A DNA stretch of 64,000 nucleotides from Erythrobacter neustonensis. Lineage in GTDB: Bacteria > Pseudomonadota > Alphaproteobacteria > Sphingomonadales > Sphingomonadaceae. Positions 34,502 to 43,223 of this stretch are shown here, one piece after another. The position numbers were made by a program, and so were the translations under genes. The stretch lies in the NCBI RefSeq assembly GCF_001663175.1, contig NZ_CP016033.1:1302001-1366000 (forward strand). The letters are read 5' to 3'. The first letter of the stretch is position 1; every line of letters starts with the position of its first letter. A model generated the notes under the pieces. It did no database searches and was not told the DNA's origin. It was given only the letters and a program-made list of their open reading frames with translations.

Positions 34502-35536
34502 ATGACCTGGCAGACCCAGCGCCTTCCGGGCGACCATCCTCCTGTTACGAGCGGCAAGATCGGCGTGCTGCTGATCAACCTCGGCACGCCCGACGGGCCT
34601 GATCCGGACAGCGTCAAACGCTATCTCAAGCAGTTCCTGTCGGACACGCGGGTGGTCGAAATTCCGCCCATCGCTTGGCAGCTGATCCTGCGCGGGATCA
34701 TCCTCAACACGCGCCCCCAGAAAAGCGCCAAGGCCTACCAGAAGATCTGGACCGACCGCGGCTCGCCGCTGGCCGACATCACCGCGCGGCAGGCCGAGGC
34801 GATGGTGGGGCGGTTCGGCGAGAAGGTTCACGTCGACTGGGCGATGCGTTACGGCAACCCGTCGATCGAAAGCCGGCTGAAGGCGATGATGGCCGACGGC
34901 TGCGACCGCATCCTGATCGCGCCGATGTATCCGCAATATTGCGCCGCGACCACCGCGACCGTGTTCGACGAGATCGCGCGCGTGCTTGGCAAGATGCGCT
35001 GGCAGCCCGCGCTGCGCTTCGTGCCGCCCTATCACGACGATCCCAATTATCTGGAGGCGCTGGCGGACGATCTTACCCGCCAGGTGCGCGGGCTCACGTT
35101 CCGGCCCGAAGTGATGCTGCTCAGCTTCCACGGGATGCCGCAGCAGACGCTCGAAAAGGGCGATCCCTATTACTGCCACTGCATGAAAACCGCGCGGCTG
35201 CTGCGCGAGGAACTCGGGCGTCGTCCCGAATTCGAAGGCGTGCGGTTCGAGACGACCTTCCAGTCGCGCTTCGGCCCGGCGGCGTGGCTTGAGCCGTCCA
35301 CCGACACGACGCTGATTGCCGAAGGCGGCAAGGGCACCAAGCGGCTGGTGGTCGCAGCGCCGGGCTTTGCCGCGGACTGTGTCGAGACGCTGGAAGAACT
35401 CGCGATCGAAGGGCGCGAGGAATTCTGCGAGGCGGGGGGCGAGGATTACGCGGTGCTCGATTGCCTCGACACCTCGGATGCGGGCCTTGCGATGATCGAC
35501 GCGATGTTGCGCCGCGAACTGGGCGGCTGGATTTAG
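34502..35536 (+). CDS. hemH: Ferrochelatase
   Basis: A 344-residue enzyme inserting iron into protoporphyrin IX. Signatures: GVLLINLGTPDGPD at the N terminus, PMYPQYCAATTATVFDE, MLLSFHGMPQQTLEKGDPYYCHC with the catalytic His, TFQSRFGPAAWLEPSTD, and VVAAPGFAADCVETLEEL. ATG at 34502 gives the normal N terminus. The Cys pair YYCHC and a C-terminal Cys in FCEAGG/VLDCLD hint at an optional cluster, which is not certain. The P450 gene follows in the same direction after 129 bp; haem supply to P450 is plausible but not proven. Confidence 0.94.
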   Translation: MTWQTQRLPGDHPPVTSGKIGVLLINLGTPDGPDPDSVKRYLKQFLSDTRVVEIPPIAWQLILRGIILNTRPQKSAKAYQKIWTDRGSPLADITARQAEAMVGRFGEKVHVDWAMRYGNPSIESRLKAMMADGCDRILIAPMYPQYCAATTATVFDEIARVLGKMRWQPALRFVPPYHDDPNYLEALADDLTRQVRGLTFRPEVMLLSFHGMPQQTLEKGDPYYCHCMKTARLLREELGRRPEFEGVRFETTFQSRFGPAAWLEPSTDTTLIAEGGKGTKRLVVAAPGFAADCVETLEELAIEGREEFCEAGGEDYAVLDCLDTSDAGLAMIDAMLRRELGGWI

Positions 35537-35665
35537 GCAGAGGCGGGGGCGCGCAACCGCCCCGTATCAATGATGCTATCCGGCGCTTGCCGGAATTGAC
35601 CGCAGGGCCTGTTTACACCAGAGTCAGTTGCGAATCCGAACCTTCGCCCGGAGCATCCCGATACC

Positions 35666-37069
35666 ATGGCCACCCTCGCGCAACGCCCGACCGAACCTGC
35701 CGCGCCGCCCGCGCACTGGGGCGAGGGGCGCCTGACCGACGCCGATCTGGCGCATATCCCGGGCGATGCGGGCTGGCCGGTGGTTGGCAACACCTTTACG
35801 ATGCTCGCCAACCCCCACGCCTTTGCCGAGCGGATGATCAAGACCCACGGCAAGGTCTACAAGAACCGCGCCTTTGGCGGCTGGCAGATCGCGCTGATCG
35901 GGGCAGAGGCGAACGAGCTTCTCCTGTTCAACAAGGACAAGATCTTTTCGTCAGAGCAAGGCTGGGGGCCGGTGCTCGACCAGCTGTTCCCGCGCGGCTT
36001 GATGCTGATGGATTTCGACCATCACCGGATCGACCGCCGCGCGCTGTCGATCGCGTTCAAGCCTGAACCGATGCGGCACTATTCGGGCGCGCTCAATCGC
36101 GGGATCGCGCGCGAAGTCGCCGGATGGGCAGGCCCGCAGGAGTTCTATCCCGCGATCAAGAAGCTCACGCTCGATCTGGCCGCAGACAGCTTTATCGGCC
36201 TGCCTTGGGGGCCGGAAGCGGACAGGATCAACGAGGCCTTCGTCGACATGGTGCAGGCCTCGGTCGCGCCGGTGCGCAAGCCGCTGCCCTTCACCAAGAT
36301 GAAGAAGGGCGTGGATGGCCGCGCCTTCCTCGTCGACTATTTCACCAGGGAAACGCTGCGCCGCCGTGCGGAAGGCGGCGGGCAGGACATGTTCAGCCAG
36401 TTCGCCACCGCGACGCGTGAGGACGGCAGCCTGCTGCCGGTCGACGAGGTGGTCGATCACATGAACTTCCTGATGATGGCCGCGCACGACACCATCACCT
36501 CCTCGGCGACCTCGCTGATCTATCACCTTGCGACCAATCCCGAGTGGCAGGAAAAGCTGCGCGCGGAGATTTTCGCGGTGACCGGCGGCCCGGATGGAGA
36601 GGGCAATCCGCGCCCCCTCGATTACGACGATCTGGCCAAGCTCGATCTCACTGAAATGGCGTTCAAGGAATCGCTGCGGATGATCCCGCCGGTGCCGTCG
36701 ATGCCGCGCCGGGCGCTCAGGGAATTCGAATATGGCGGATACCGCATTCCGGCCGGCGCGATGGTGGGGATCAATATCTACTGGACCCACCATTCGGAAG
36801 AATACTGGGACAACCCCCATGTCTTCGATCCGATGCGCTTCACCCCCGACAAGGTAAAGGCGCGGCACAAGTATGCCTGGGTGCCCTTCGGGGGCGGCGC
36901 GCACATGTGCCTTGGCCTCCACTTTGCCTATATGCAGGTGAAGATCCTGCTTGCCCAACTGCTCCAGCGTTACCGGATCGAAGCGCCTGCGGGTTACAAC
37001 CCCGACTGGCAGGACTGGCCGATCCCGCAGCCCAAGGACGGCCTGAAAGTGACCTTCACCCCGCTGTAG
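35666..37069 (+). CDS. Cytochrome P450
   Basis: A 467-residue soluble P450. The oxygen-binding I-helix reads MMAAHDTITSSATSL, the ExxR motif is ESLR in FKESLRMIPPVPSMPRRAL, and the haem Cys is at about 415 in PFGGGAHMCLG. The N terminus has no membrane anchor. No ferredoxin or reductase gene is nearby. Substrate cannot be predicted; the layout resembles the CYP families common in sphingomonads and marine Erythrobacteraceae. Confidence 0.9.
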   Translation: MATLAQRPTEPAAPPAHWGEGRLTDADLAHIPGDAGWPVVGNTFTMLANPHAFAERMIKTHGKVYKNRAFGGWQIALIGAEANELLLFNKDKIFSSEQGWGPVLDQLFPRGLMLMDFDHHRIDRRALSIAFKPEPMRHYSGALNRGIAREVAGWAGPQEFYPAIKKLTLDLAADSFIGLPWGPEADRINEAFVDMVQASVAPVRKPLPFTKMKKGVDGRAFLVDYFTRETLRRRAEGGGQDMFSQFATATREDGSLLPVDEVVDHMNFLMMAAHDTITSSATSLIYHLATNPEWQEKLRAEIFAVTGGPDGEGNPRPLDYDDLAKLDLTEMAFKESLRMIPPVPSMPRRALREFEYGGYRIPAGAMVGINIYWTHHSEEYWDNPHVFDPMRFTPDKVKARHKYAWVPFGGGAHMCLGLHFAYMQVKILLAQLLQRYRIEAPAGYNPDWQDWPIPQPKDGLKVTFTPL

Positions 37070-37081
37070 TGCTGGCGCAGA

Positions 37082-37097
37082 TGTTTCACGTGAAACA
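37082..37097. other. parS-like ParB-binding site
   Basis: TGTTTCACGTGAAACA is a perfect 16-bp palindrome matching the widely conserved bacterial parS consensus (TGTTNCACGTGAAACA). The palindrome extends to 18 bp if the flanking A/T are counted. It sits in a non-coding gap 12 bp after the P450 stop. ParB loads at such sites to segregate the origin region. Confidence 0.9.
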
Positions 37098-37116
37098 TTG
37101 GATTTGCGCGCCGCAA

Positions 37117-37150
37117 GAGGGGGTCTGAACCGGGCTGGAGGGGGTCTGAA
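37117..37150 (+). repeat. 13-bp direct repeat beside parS
   Basis: GAGGGGGTCTGAA occurs at 37117-37129 and again at 37138-37150, exactly 21 bp apart (two helical turns). It lies in the gap that holds parS. Function is unknown. Confidence 0.7.
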
Positions 37151-37219
37151 AGGGACCAGAAGCGAATCAGGACCTTCCTGCGCGCGGCTAAGATCGGTCT
37201 GATTTCAATGCACGCTTCT

Positions 37220-37381
37220 TTAGAAATCGACCGCGATCCCGTCACCGCGTTCCCAGTCGCCATAGCGGGTGGGCGACAGTTTCTCGTCGTTGGTGACGGG
37301 CTTGGGGGCGGGCACCGGATCGTTGGTCCAGTGAGCGGGCTTCTTGAAGGCCTTGGCGGCTTCCGACTTCTCTTTGGTCAT
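37220..37381 (-). CDS. DUF1674 / succinate dehydrogenase assembly factor 4-like protein
   Basis: A 53-residue protein ending in PTRYGDWERGDGIAVDF, the conserved C-terminal motif of DUF1674 (SDHAF4/Sdh8 family), which in eukaryotes protects flavinylated SdhA during complex II assembly. ATG at 37381 (MTKEKSEAAKAFKKP) gives the normal short length; a longer frame to 37417 is possible. It is divergent from rsmB (56-bp gap) and lies next to the parS site; no sdh genes are in the window. Confidence 0.85.
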   Translation of the reverse strand: MTKEKSEAAKAFKKPAHWTNDPVPAPKPVTNDEKLSPTRYGDWERGDGIAVDF

Positions 37382-37437
37382 GCCTGTCCAAATGCGCGCG
37401 CTGGCGCTTGGTTTCAATAAAGGTTAGGCGCGGGGCC

Positions 37438-38688
37438 ATGGCTTTACCCCCCGGACTTTCCGTGCGCCGCGCCGCGCTCCGCCTGCTCGATGCCGTGCTG
37501 CGGCGCGGCGAGACGCTCGAACAGGCGGAACCTGCCGCGATCAGGGACATGCGCAAGGCGCCCGATCGTGCGCTGGCCCGCGCGATTGCGAGCGAGAGCC
37601 TGCGCTGGCTGACCGATATCGATGCGCTGATCGACAGCGCGACCAAACAGCGCCTGCCCGACGATGCCAAGGCGCGGATGGTGTTGCGGATGATGCTGGC
37701 GCAGGCGCTGCGGCTGGAAACGCCTGCGCATGCGGTGATCGCGACCGGCCTTGCGCTGCTCGAAGGCGGGCCGCGCCGGCTGGCACACGGGGTGTTCTCC
37801 GCGCTCGACAAGGAGGGGGCCAAGCTCCCCGAGGTGCCGACCATGCCCGAACGGGTGGTGGCGCGTTGGGGCGAGGCAAAGACCGCCGCGATCGCGCCCG
37901 GTCTGGTGTTCCCGCCCGAACTTGATCTCGCTGTGCGCGATGCGAGCGAGACGCAGCCCCGCGCGGTGCAGATGGGCGGGGTGAGCCTTGCGCCGTCGCA
38001 CATCCGCCTGCCACGCGGCGCGCAGGTCGAAACCCTTGCCGATTTCAAGGACGGCGCATGGTGGGTGCAGGATCTCGCCGCACAGATCCCCGCGCGAATG
38101 CTGGGTGAGGGGGCCGGCAAAAACGCGCTCGATCTGTGCGCAGCGCCCGGCGGCAAGACGATGCAACTGGCCGCCGCCGGGTGGAAGGTTACCGCGCTCG
38201 ACATGAGCAAGCGGCGGCTCGAATTGCTGAAAGACAACCTGAAGCGCACAGGATTGAAGGCCAGCCCCGTGCGCGCCGATGCGCTTCAATGGGAGCCCAA
38301 GCACCGCTTCGACGCGATCCTGATCGACGCGCCGTGCAGCGCCACAGGCACCTGCCGCCGCCACCCCGATGTGCTCCACCGGATCGGCAAGGGGCAGATC
38401 GCCGAAATGGTCGAACTGCAACGCGCGCTTGTCGCCAAGGCCGCCGAATTGCTGAACCCCTGCGGGGTGCTGGTCTATGCGGTGTGCTCGCTGGAGGCCG
38501 AGGAGGGCGAGCAGCAGGCGGCGTGGATCGACGCCGAACTCGGCCTGACGCCCGCACCGATCACAGCAGAGGAACTCCCCGCAGGCCTTGCCCCCACGCC
38601 GGAAGGCTGGCTGCGCACGCATCCCGGCATGCTGGCGGACAAGGGCGGGCTGGACGGATTCTTCGTGGGGCGCTGGGTGAAGCCCTGA
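37438..38688 (+). CDS. rsmB: 16S rRNA m5C967 methyltransferase (RsmB-type)
   Basis: A 416-residue RNA cytosine-C5 methyltransferase. The N-terminal NusB-like helical domain spans about 1-130. The SAM domain begins near LDLCAAPGGKTMQLAA and contains the two catalytic Cys motifs DAPCSATGTCRRHPD and YAVCSLEAEEGEQQ. ATG at 37438 directly precedes the conserved helix. No htpX or fmt neighbour is present. Confidence 0.9.
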   Translation: MALPPGLSVRRAALRLLDAVLRRGETLEQAEPAAIRDMRKAPDRALARAIASESLRWLTDIDALIDSATKQRLPDDAKARMVLRMMLAQALRLETPAHAVIATGLALLEGGPRRLAHGVFSALDKEGAKLPEVPTMPERVVARWGEAKTAAIAPGLVFPPELDLAVRDASETQPRAVQMGGVSLAPSHIRLPRGAQVETLADFKDGAWWVQDLAAQIPARMLGEGAGKNALDLCAAPGGKTMQLAAAGWKVTALDMSKRRLELLKDNLKRTGLKASPVRADALQWEPKHRFDAILIDAPCSATGTCRRHPDVLHRIGKGQIAEMVELQRALVAKAAELLNPCGVLVYAVCSLEAEEGEQQAAWIDAELGLTPAPITAEELPAGLAPTPEGWLRTHPGMLADKGGLDGFFVGRWVKP

Positions 38689-38944
38689 TCCCCCCACCCT
38701 CGGGTTTGCGTCAGCGTCCGGCCACATAGTTGCGTTGATCGCCCCGTCCGCTTTCAAGCATCGCTACGCCGGGCTGAGATGTCAGCTTGTGGGTGGTTTT
38801 CGGAATGGCGGCTTTGGTAGCCCTGTCGCGTCAAAGTCGATGGTTGCGTCAAGTGCTGCGGACTTTTCAAACGGAGGCTGAGGCGCACTTGGCGCGAATG
38901 GCCTGTGACATCCGGTTGGCCTGAAGTGGTAACCGATATTGTCC

Positions 38945-40978
38945 TCAGAACCCGTAACGCACCCCCGCCCAGACCGTGCGCGGCACGCCCAAATCGATCG
39001 ATCCGCCCTGATTGCGGGTAATGATCGCTTCATCCGTGAGGTTTTCCGCGCGCAGCACCAGCGACAGCTTGCCCCACAGCGGCGCGGCGATGAAGGCGTC
39101 GATGGTGGTGGCAGGGGCGAGGATGTCAGTCTCCAGATCATCCTCGAACTGGGCAGCGACATGGCGCAGCGTGCCTGCTAGCTGCCAGCCATCGACCGGG
39201 CGCCAGGCGAGGGTCAGGGTGCCGGCAAATTTCGGCGTCTGCGCCGGGCGGTTGCCGTCAAGCGCGGTGCCGGGCGCGGCAACCTCGGCATCGGTCCATG
39301 CGAGCGAACCGTCGATGCTGACACGGCCCAGTTTTGCCCCCAAACTCGCCTCGATCCCGCGCGCGTCGATCGCGGGCAGGTTTGCCCGGCGGCGCAGGGT
39401 GGGAGTGATGGTGACGTTGGCGATGGCGTTCTTCACCTTGTTGTCGAAGGCCGTGACCGAGAACACCAGCGCATTGACCGGCTGCCAGTCGAGCCCGATC
39501 TCGTAACCGCGCAGGCGTTCATTGACGAGACTGGCGTTGGCTTCGGTGGTTACGGGGAAGACCGCAAAGGGGCGGTACAGCTCATTGAGGGTGGGCAGGC
39601 GCAGGCCGGTATAGGCCGCCGCGCGCAGATCAAGGCGGCGGGTGGCATAGAACAGCGCGCCCGTGCGCCAATTTACCGCCCAGTCGCTGCGGTCGGGCGC
39701 TGCAAGGCTGCGCAGCGGCGCGCCTGCGGCATTGACCGCGGTGAAAAAGCCATCGGTGATGCTGGTGCGATCCGCGCGCAGGCCGCCGTTGATGATCAGC
39801 GGGCCGATCTGCCAGTCATCCTCAAGGAAAATGCCCAGATTGCTGGTCGCTCCGCCCGCGCGGCGGCGTTCGGTGATCGCGCCGGTAACAGCGTTCAGCG
39901 CCTCTTCCTGCAATTCCCCGTCAGCCTGGCGATAATCCACCCCGATGCGGATATCATGCCCTTCCAGCAGCGGCGGGCGCAGTTCGAACTTGCCGCCGAT
40001 GCCGGTGGACGGCGTGCGGCGCTGATCAAGCGTCGGAGTGAAGCGGGTCGAGGAGATCACGACATTGCCGAAATCGCGCGCCTGCACATAGGCCAGCGCA
40101 TCGAACTGCAATGCCCCGCGCCCGACAAAGCGGATCGAGGCCTCCTCGCCGTTGCTGAAGGAATCCGCGCCGGCAAAGCGCAGCGTGCGATCATCGCGGA
40201 AGGCCGCGACGCGGGCCTGCACTTCGACTTCGTCATTCAGCGGCGCGACCGCGCGCAGGGCGGCGTTCCAGCTGTTAAAGGCCGCGCGGGCGGTGGCAGG
40301 GACGCGCTGATCGGCAGGTGTGGTGAAAAAGCCCTGTCCCCGGTCCCAGCGCCCGCTCGCCACGGCAAACCCGCGCCCGAGGCGCTGGGTCAGCACTCCG
40401 CTTGCCTCGGTCTCGGCGCGGTTGTTGATGGCCGCGCTGCCGAGGAACCCGGCGGTCTGCCCCGGCTCGGCGCTTTCCATGTCGATCGTGCCCGCCAGCG
40501 CGCCTGCGCCGAACGGCCCCGATCCGCCGCCGCGCGTGACCCGGATCATGCCCAGCGTTTCGGGCGCGATGGCCGACAGGGGGATGTGGCCGAAGAAGGG
40601 ATCGGCGATCGGCACCCCGTCCAGCAACACCAGAGCGCGGCTGGTGGCATTGCCGCCCAATGCGCGCAGCGTCACGCCTTGCGCCGTGGGGTTGGACGAG
40701 CGGCTGTCCGAACGGCGGAACTGCTGGAAGCCCGCGACATTCCGCAGCACATCCTCGATCCGGCCCGAGGGGCTGGCGATGATCACCTCGCGTTCGAGGA
40801 TCGAGGTGGCGTAGATCCCGGTCGAAAGCGCCGGTTCCAGCCCGCGCCCTGTGACGATTATGGCCTCGGCAGGCGATGCCTCCTCCGCGTCGGCTGGGAG
40901 ATCAGCCTCTTGCGCGGCAAGGGGCGCGGCCAGCATCACGGCAAGGCTGCTGGCGGCAAGGCGGGGCATCAGGGTCAT
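38945..40978 (-). CDS. TonB-dependent outer-membrane receptor
   Basis: A 677-residue receptor: signal peptide (about 1-20), a plug domain beginning with AEAIIVTGRG (TonB-box-like region near 34) and containing GVTLRALGGNATSRALVLLDGVPIADPFFGH, then a 22-strand-type barrel ending in the aromatic terminus VWAGVRYGF. The plug resembles vitamin-B12/siderophore receptors but ligand is unknown. ATG at 40978 or 40969. It follows the cytochrome b561 gene by 37 bp in the same direction, suggesting a small operon that might couple metal uptake and redox (inference). Confidence 0.88.
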   Translation of the reverse strand: MTLMPRLAASSLAVMLAAPLAAQEADLPADAEEASPAEAIIVTGRGLEPALSTGIYATSILEREVIIASPSGRIEDVLRNVAGFQQFRRSDSRSSNPTAQGVTLRALGGNATSRALVLLDGVPIADPFFGHIPLSAIAPETLGMIRVTRGGGSGPFGAGALAGTIDMESAEPGQTAGFLGSAAINNRAETEASGVLTQRLGRGFAVASGRWDRGQGFFTTPADQRVPATARAAFNSWNAALRAVAPLNDEVEVQARVAAFRDDRTLRFAGADSFSNGEEASIRFVGRGALQFDALAYVQARDFGNVVISSTRFTPTLDQRRTPSTGIGGKFELRPPLLEGHDIRIGVDYRQADGELQEEALNAVTGAITERRRAGGATSNLGIFLEDDWQIGPLIINGGLRADRTSITDGFFTAVNAAGAPLRSLAAPDRSDWAVNWRTGALFYATRRLDLRAAAYTGLRLPTLNELYRPFAVFPVTTEANASLVNERLRGYEIGLDWQPVNALVFSVTAFDNKVKNAIANVTITPTLRRRANLPAIDARGIEASLGAKLGRVSIDGSLAWTDAEVAAPGTALDGNRPAQTPKFAGTLTLAWRPVDGWQLAGTLRHVAAQFEDDLETDILAPATTIDAFIAAPLWGKLSLVLRAENLTDEAIITRNQGGSIDLGVPRTVWAGVRYGF

Positions 40979-41015
40979 CGGAAAACTTTCGTATCGTGCT
41001 TGGCCGGGCAGGCTA

Positions 41016-41540
41016 TCAGGCCATCCGCCGCAAGACATTGTCCTTAAGTAGGAAATGGTGCCGCAGCGCCGCGCCGACATGGAGCACCACCAGCGCCAGA
41101 AACAGCCAGCCGAGCAGTTCGTGGCCTTCATGCCCGATATTATACAGCGCCGAATCGCGGGTCACCGGTAGCTTGGGCAGATCGAACAGGCCGAACCACG
41201 AGAGCGGATACTTGCCCGCCGATGACATGATCCAGCCCGTCACCGGCATTGCCAGCATCAGGCCGTAGAACAACAGATGCGTGGCCTTGGCGGCAAGCAC
41301 TTCCAGTCCGCTCATGCCCTTCGGATGCGCCGGAGCGCGCCAGGTGACGCGCCATGCGATCCGGACCAGCGACAGCGCCAGCACCGTCATCCCGCTCGCC
41401 TTGTGCAGCGGCATGAGGTTGATCACGTCCTCCAGCGCATCGTGCAGCAGGCCGCCAGCAAGATTGCCGATGATCAGCGCCGCAATGATCCAGTGCAGCG
41501 CCCGGGCGACGCGGTTGTAGCGTTGAGCGGTATCCGTCAT
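41016..41540 (-). CDS. Cytochrome b561 family membrane protein
   Basis: A 174-residue integral membrane b-type cytochrome with four predicted helices (about 13-33, 46-62, 85-106 and 139-160). His residues in RALHWIIAA, LHKASGM, ATHLLFYG and HEGHELLGWLFLALVVLHVGAALRHHF are positioned for two haems. Such proteins pass electrons from quinol to periplasmic acceptors. Start ATG 41540 matches family length. It sits between a porin gene (same direction) and the TonB receptor. Confidence 0.9.
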   Translation of the reverse strand: MTDTAQRYNRVARALHWIIAALIIGNLAGGLLHDALEDVINLMPLHKASGMTVLALSLVRIAWRVTWRAPAHPKGMSGLEVLAAKATHLLFYGLMLAMPVTGWIMSSAGKYPLSWFGLFDLPKLPVTRDSALYNIGHEGHELLGWLFLALVVLHVGAALRHHFLLKDNVLRRMA

Positions 41541-41659
41541 GTCGTTCGGTCCCATTCCCTGCCAGCGGTTTGCTGCGACCAGCATAGCCGGTGTCCGTGG
41601 CAGCATCATACTCCCGCGTCCACCGGCCCCCTTTCCGGTCTTCGGTAGCCACGCTCGGC

Positions 41660-43090
41660 TCAGAAGAAGAGAATCGCGCCCACTGCGATGCTGTCGCTGT
41701 CGGCAGCATTGCCGCCATGGGCTTCGCTCTTCGCCTTGCTGTATTCAGCCAGCAGCGTAACCCAGTCGGTGAGGCCATAGCGCACCTGCCCGACATAGCT
41801 GGAGTTCTTGGCTACCAGCGTGTTGCCCGCCGCGATCTCGAAGGCGGTGCGATCAAGATTGCTTTCGCCATAGCTGCCGCCGAACGACACCTTGCCGAAG
41901 GTGGCAAGGGCTTGGAGGTAGAAGCCGTCGCTCCCGCGCGGGCGGCCCAGCGCATCGGTGTCGAGCAGGTTAAGCACGGTGGTGCCCAGCCCTTTGGCGG
42001 TGTACCAGTTGGCGACGGCCGTGATCGGCCCGGCGGTAACCTTCGCCCCGGCGTCAATCCCGCGGCCGGTGTAGGAGACGAGCCCCCCGGTGCCCGCGCC
42101 GATAGTGGTGTGGCGCTGGGTGGTAGCCGAGGTCCACAGTCGCAGCCCGACATCGCCGAACTTCCGATCGAAGGTCAGCTTGCCTTGGAAGCCCGGCGCG
42201 GTGTTGGTTTGGGCCGGAGCGGTGAGCGACTTCAGCGGCTGGAACACCCCTGCCGATGCCTGGAAGCCGCCGAAACTGGGGGTGGTGTAGGTGATCTGCG
42301 GCTGGAAATCGGTGTAGATATAGCCCGATCCGATCCGCCCCAGTGTGGTGTTGGCCGGGGCGACATTGCCGCCCGGAGGGCCCGCACCCAGCAGCGTGAT
42401 GTCGTTGAGGATCGCCTCGGAACCGAACAGACCGATATCGCGCCCCAGCTTGAGCGTGCCGAACTTGCCTCCGATCGTCATGTAGACTTGACGGAAATCG
42501 AGCCCCGCAGTCGCTAACGCGGTCGGCTGGCCGCCATTATTGGCCCCCAGAGCGCCATAATTGGCCGAGTTGATCCCCGGATACATCCCGAAATGCGCCC
42601 CGATATCGAGCCCGGCCTGCTTGGTGGTCACGTCGATCAGCAGGAATCCCGGTAGCAGTCCGTTGCGCACCGCGTTCGAGGAATCCGTAGCCACTGAAGC
42701 GATCCCGCCCGCGACGGTCTTGCCGGGGCCCGGGCTATCGGGGTTGTCGTTGACGTAATAGGCGTTGATCGAGCCCGAGAACTTGATAGTCGCGGGGCCG
42801 ACCTCTAGGCCGATGCCCTTCTCGGTCATGCGCACGATCCGGTTCATGTCGATTGCGGCGGCGACGGCCTCCTGCTTGGCCTCCTGCGTAGAGGCCTGGG
42901 GCTCGGGCGTCGGTGCCGGGGCGTTGGTTTCAGCCATGATCTGGGCGTATTCCTCGTCAGTGAGGATGCCCTTTTCGTGCAAACGCTGAAGAAGTTGCTG
43001 GGTTGCGGTCGCTTGCGCATGGGCGGGCGCGCTCAACGCCCCCAAGGCAAGCGCCGCGGCTGCTGCGTGCAGCAGATAATGGGATTTCAT
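41660..43090 (-). CDS. Outer-membrane porin
   Basis: A 476-residue protein: signal peptide (about 1-26, APAHAQA), a short helical N-terminal segment (QQLLQRLHEKGILTDEEYAQIMAE) like the periplasmic coiled coil of sphingomonad porins, a Pro/Gln linker, and a beta-barrel of about 400 residues with alternating aromatic pattern ending SDSIAVGAILFF. The terminal Phe is the usual barrel-insertion signal. ATG 43090 is preferred. Two copies of the PQQ-island motif lie about 80 bp upstream, so the porin may belong to the alcohol-oxidation regulon. Confidence 0.8.
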   Translation of the reverse strand: MKSHYLLHAAAAALALGALSAPAHAQATATQQLLQRLHEKGILTDEEYAQIMAETNAPAPTPEPQASTQEAKQEAVAAAIDMNRIVRMTEKGIGLEVGPATIKFSGSINAYYVNDNPDSPGPGKTVAGGIASVATDSSNAVRNGLLPGFLLIDVTTKQAGLDIGAHFGMYPGINSANYGALGANNGGQPTALATAGLDFRQVYMTIGGKFGTLKLGRDIGLFGSEAILNDITLLGAGPPGGNVAPANTTLGRIGSGYIYTDFQPQITYTTPSFGGFQASAGVFQPLKSLTAPAQTNTAPGFQGKLTFDRKFGDVGLRLWTSATTQRHTTIGAGTGGLVSYTGRGIDAGAKVTAGPITAVANWYTAKGLGTTVLNLLDTDALGRPRGSDGFYLQALATFGKVSFGGSYGESNLDRTAFEIAAGNTLVAKNSSYVGQVRYGLTDWVTLLAEYSKAKSEAHGGNAADSDSIAVGAILFF

Positions 43091-43168
43091 GTCCTTCCCC
43101 CTTGTCTTGCTTTTTTTATGCCGACCCGTGCGGCAGGGGGATGCTGCGCCTTGGCGCGTGCGACCGAA

Positions 43169-43186
43169 ATTGGACTTTGGTTCTCG
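43169..43186 (-). promoter_or_regulatory. PQQ-island dyad motif upstream of the porin gene (site G)
   Basis: The minus strand reads CGAGAACCAAAGTCCAAT. It shares the CCAAAG core and the CAAT arm with the motif between the propeller and pedF genes (ACCAAAGT.CAAT). It ends 79 bp before the porin ATG. A second partial copy, with 14 bases identical to site F, adjoins it at 43183-43196. Confidence 0.5.
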
Positions 43187-43223
43187 TTCCTTGGTCTTAG
43201 ACGCGCTGCACGATGACGGCTGA

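Noticed and set aside
37070..37219. The parS palindrome as a transcription terminator for the P450 gene
   Set aside because: It is an exact parS consensus with no loop of normal size and no T tract.
38782..39162. A 126-codon frame on the minus strand downstream of rsmB
   Set aside because: Most of it overlaps the 3' end of the TonB receptor gene in another frame and it has no domain character.
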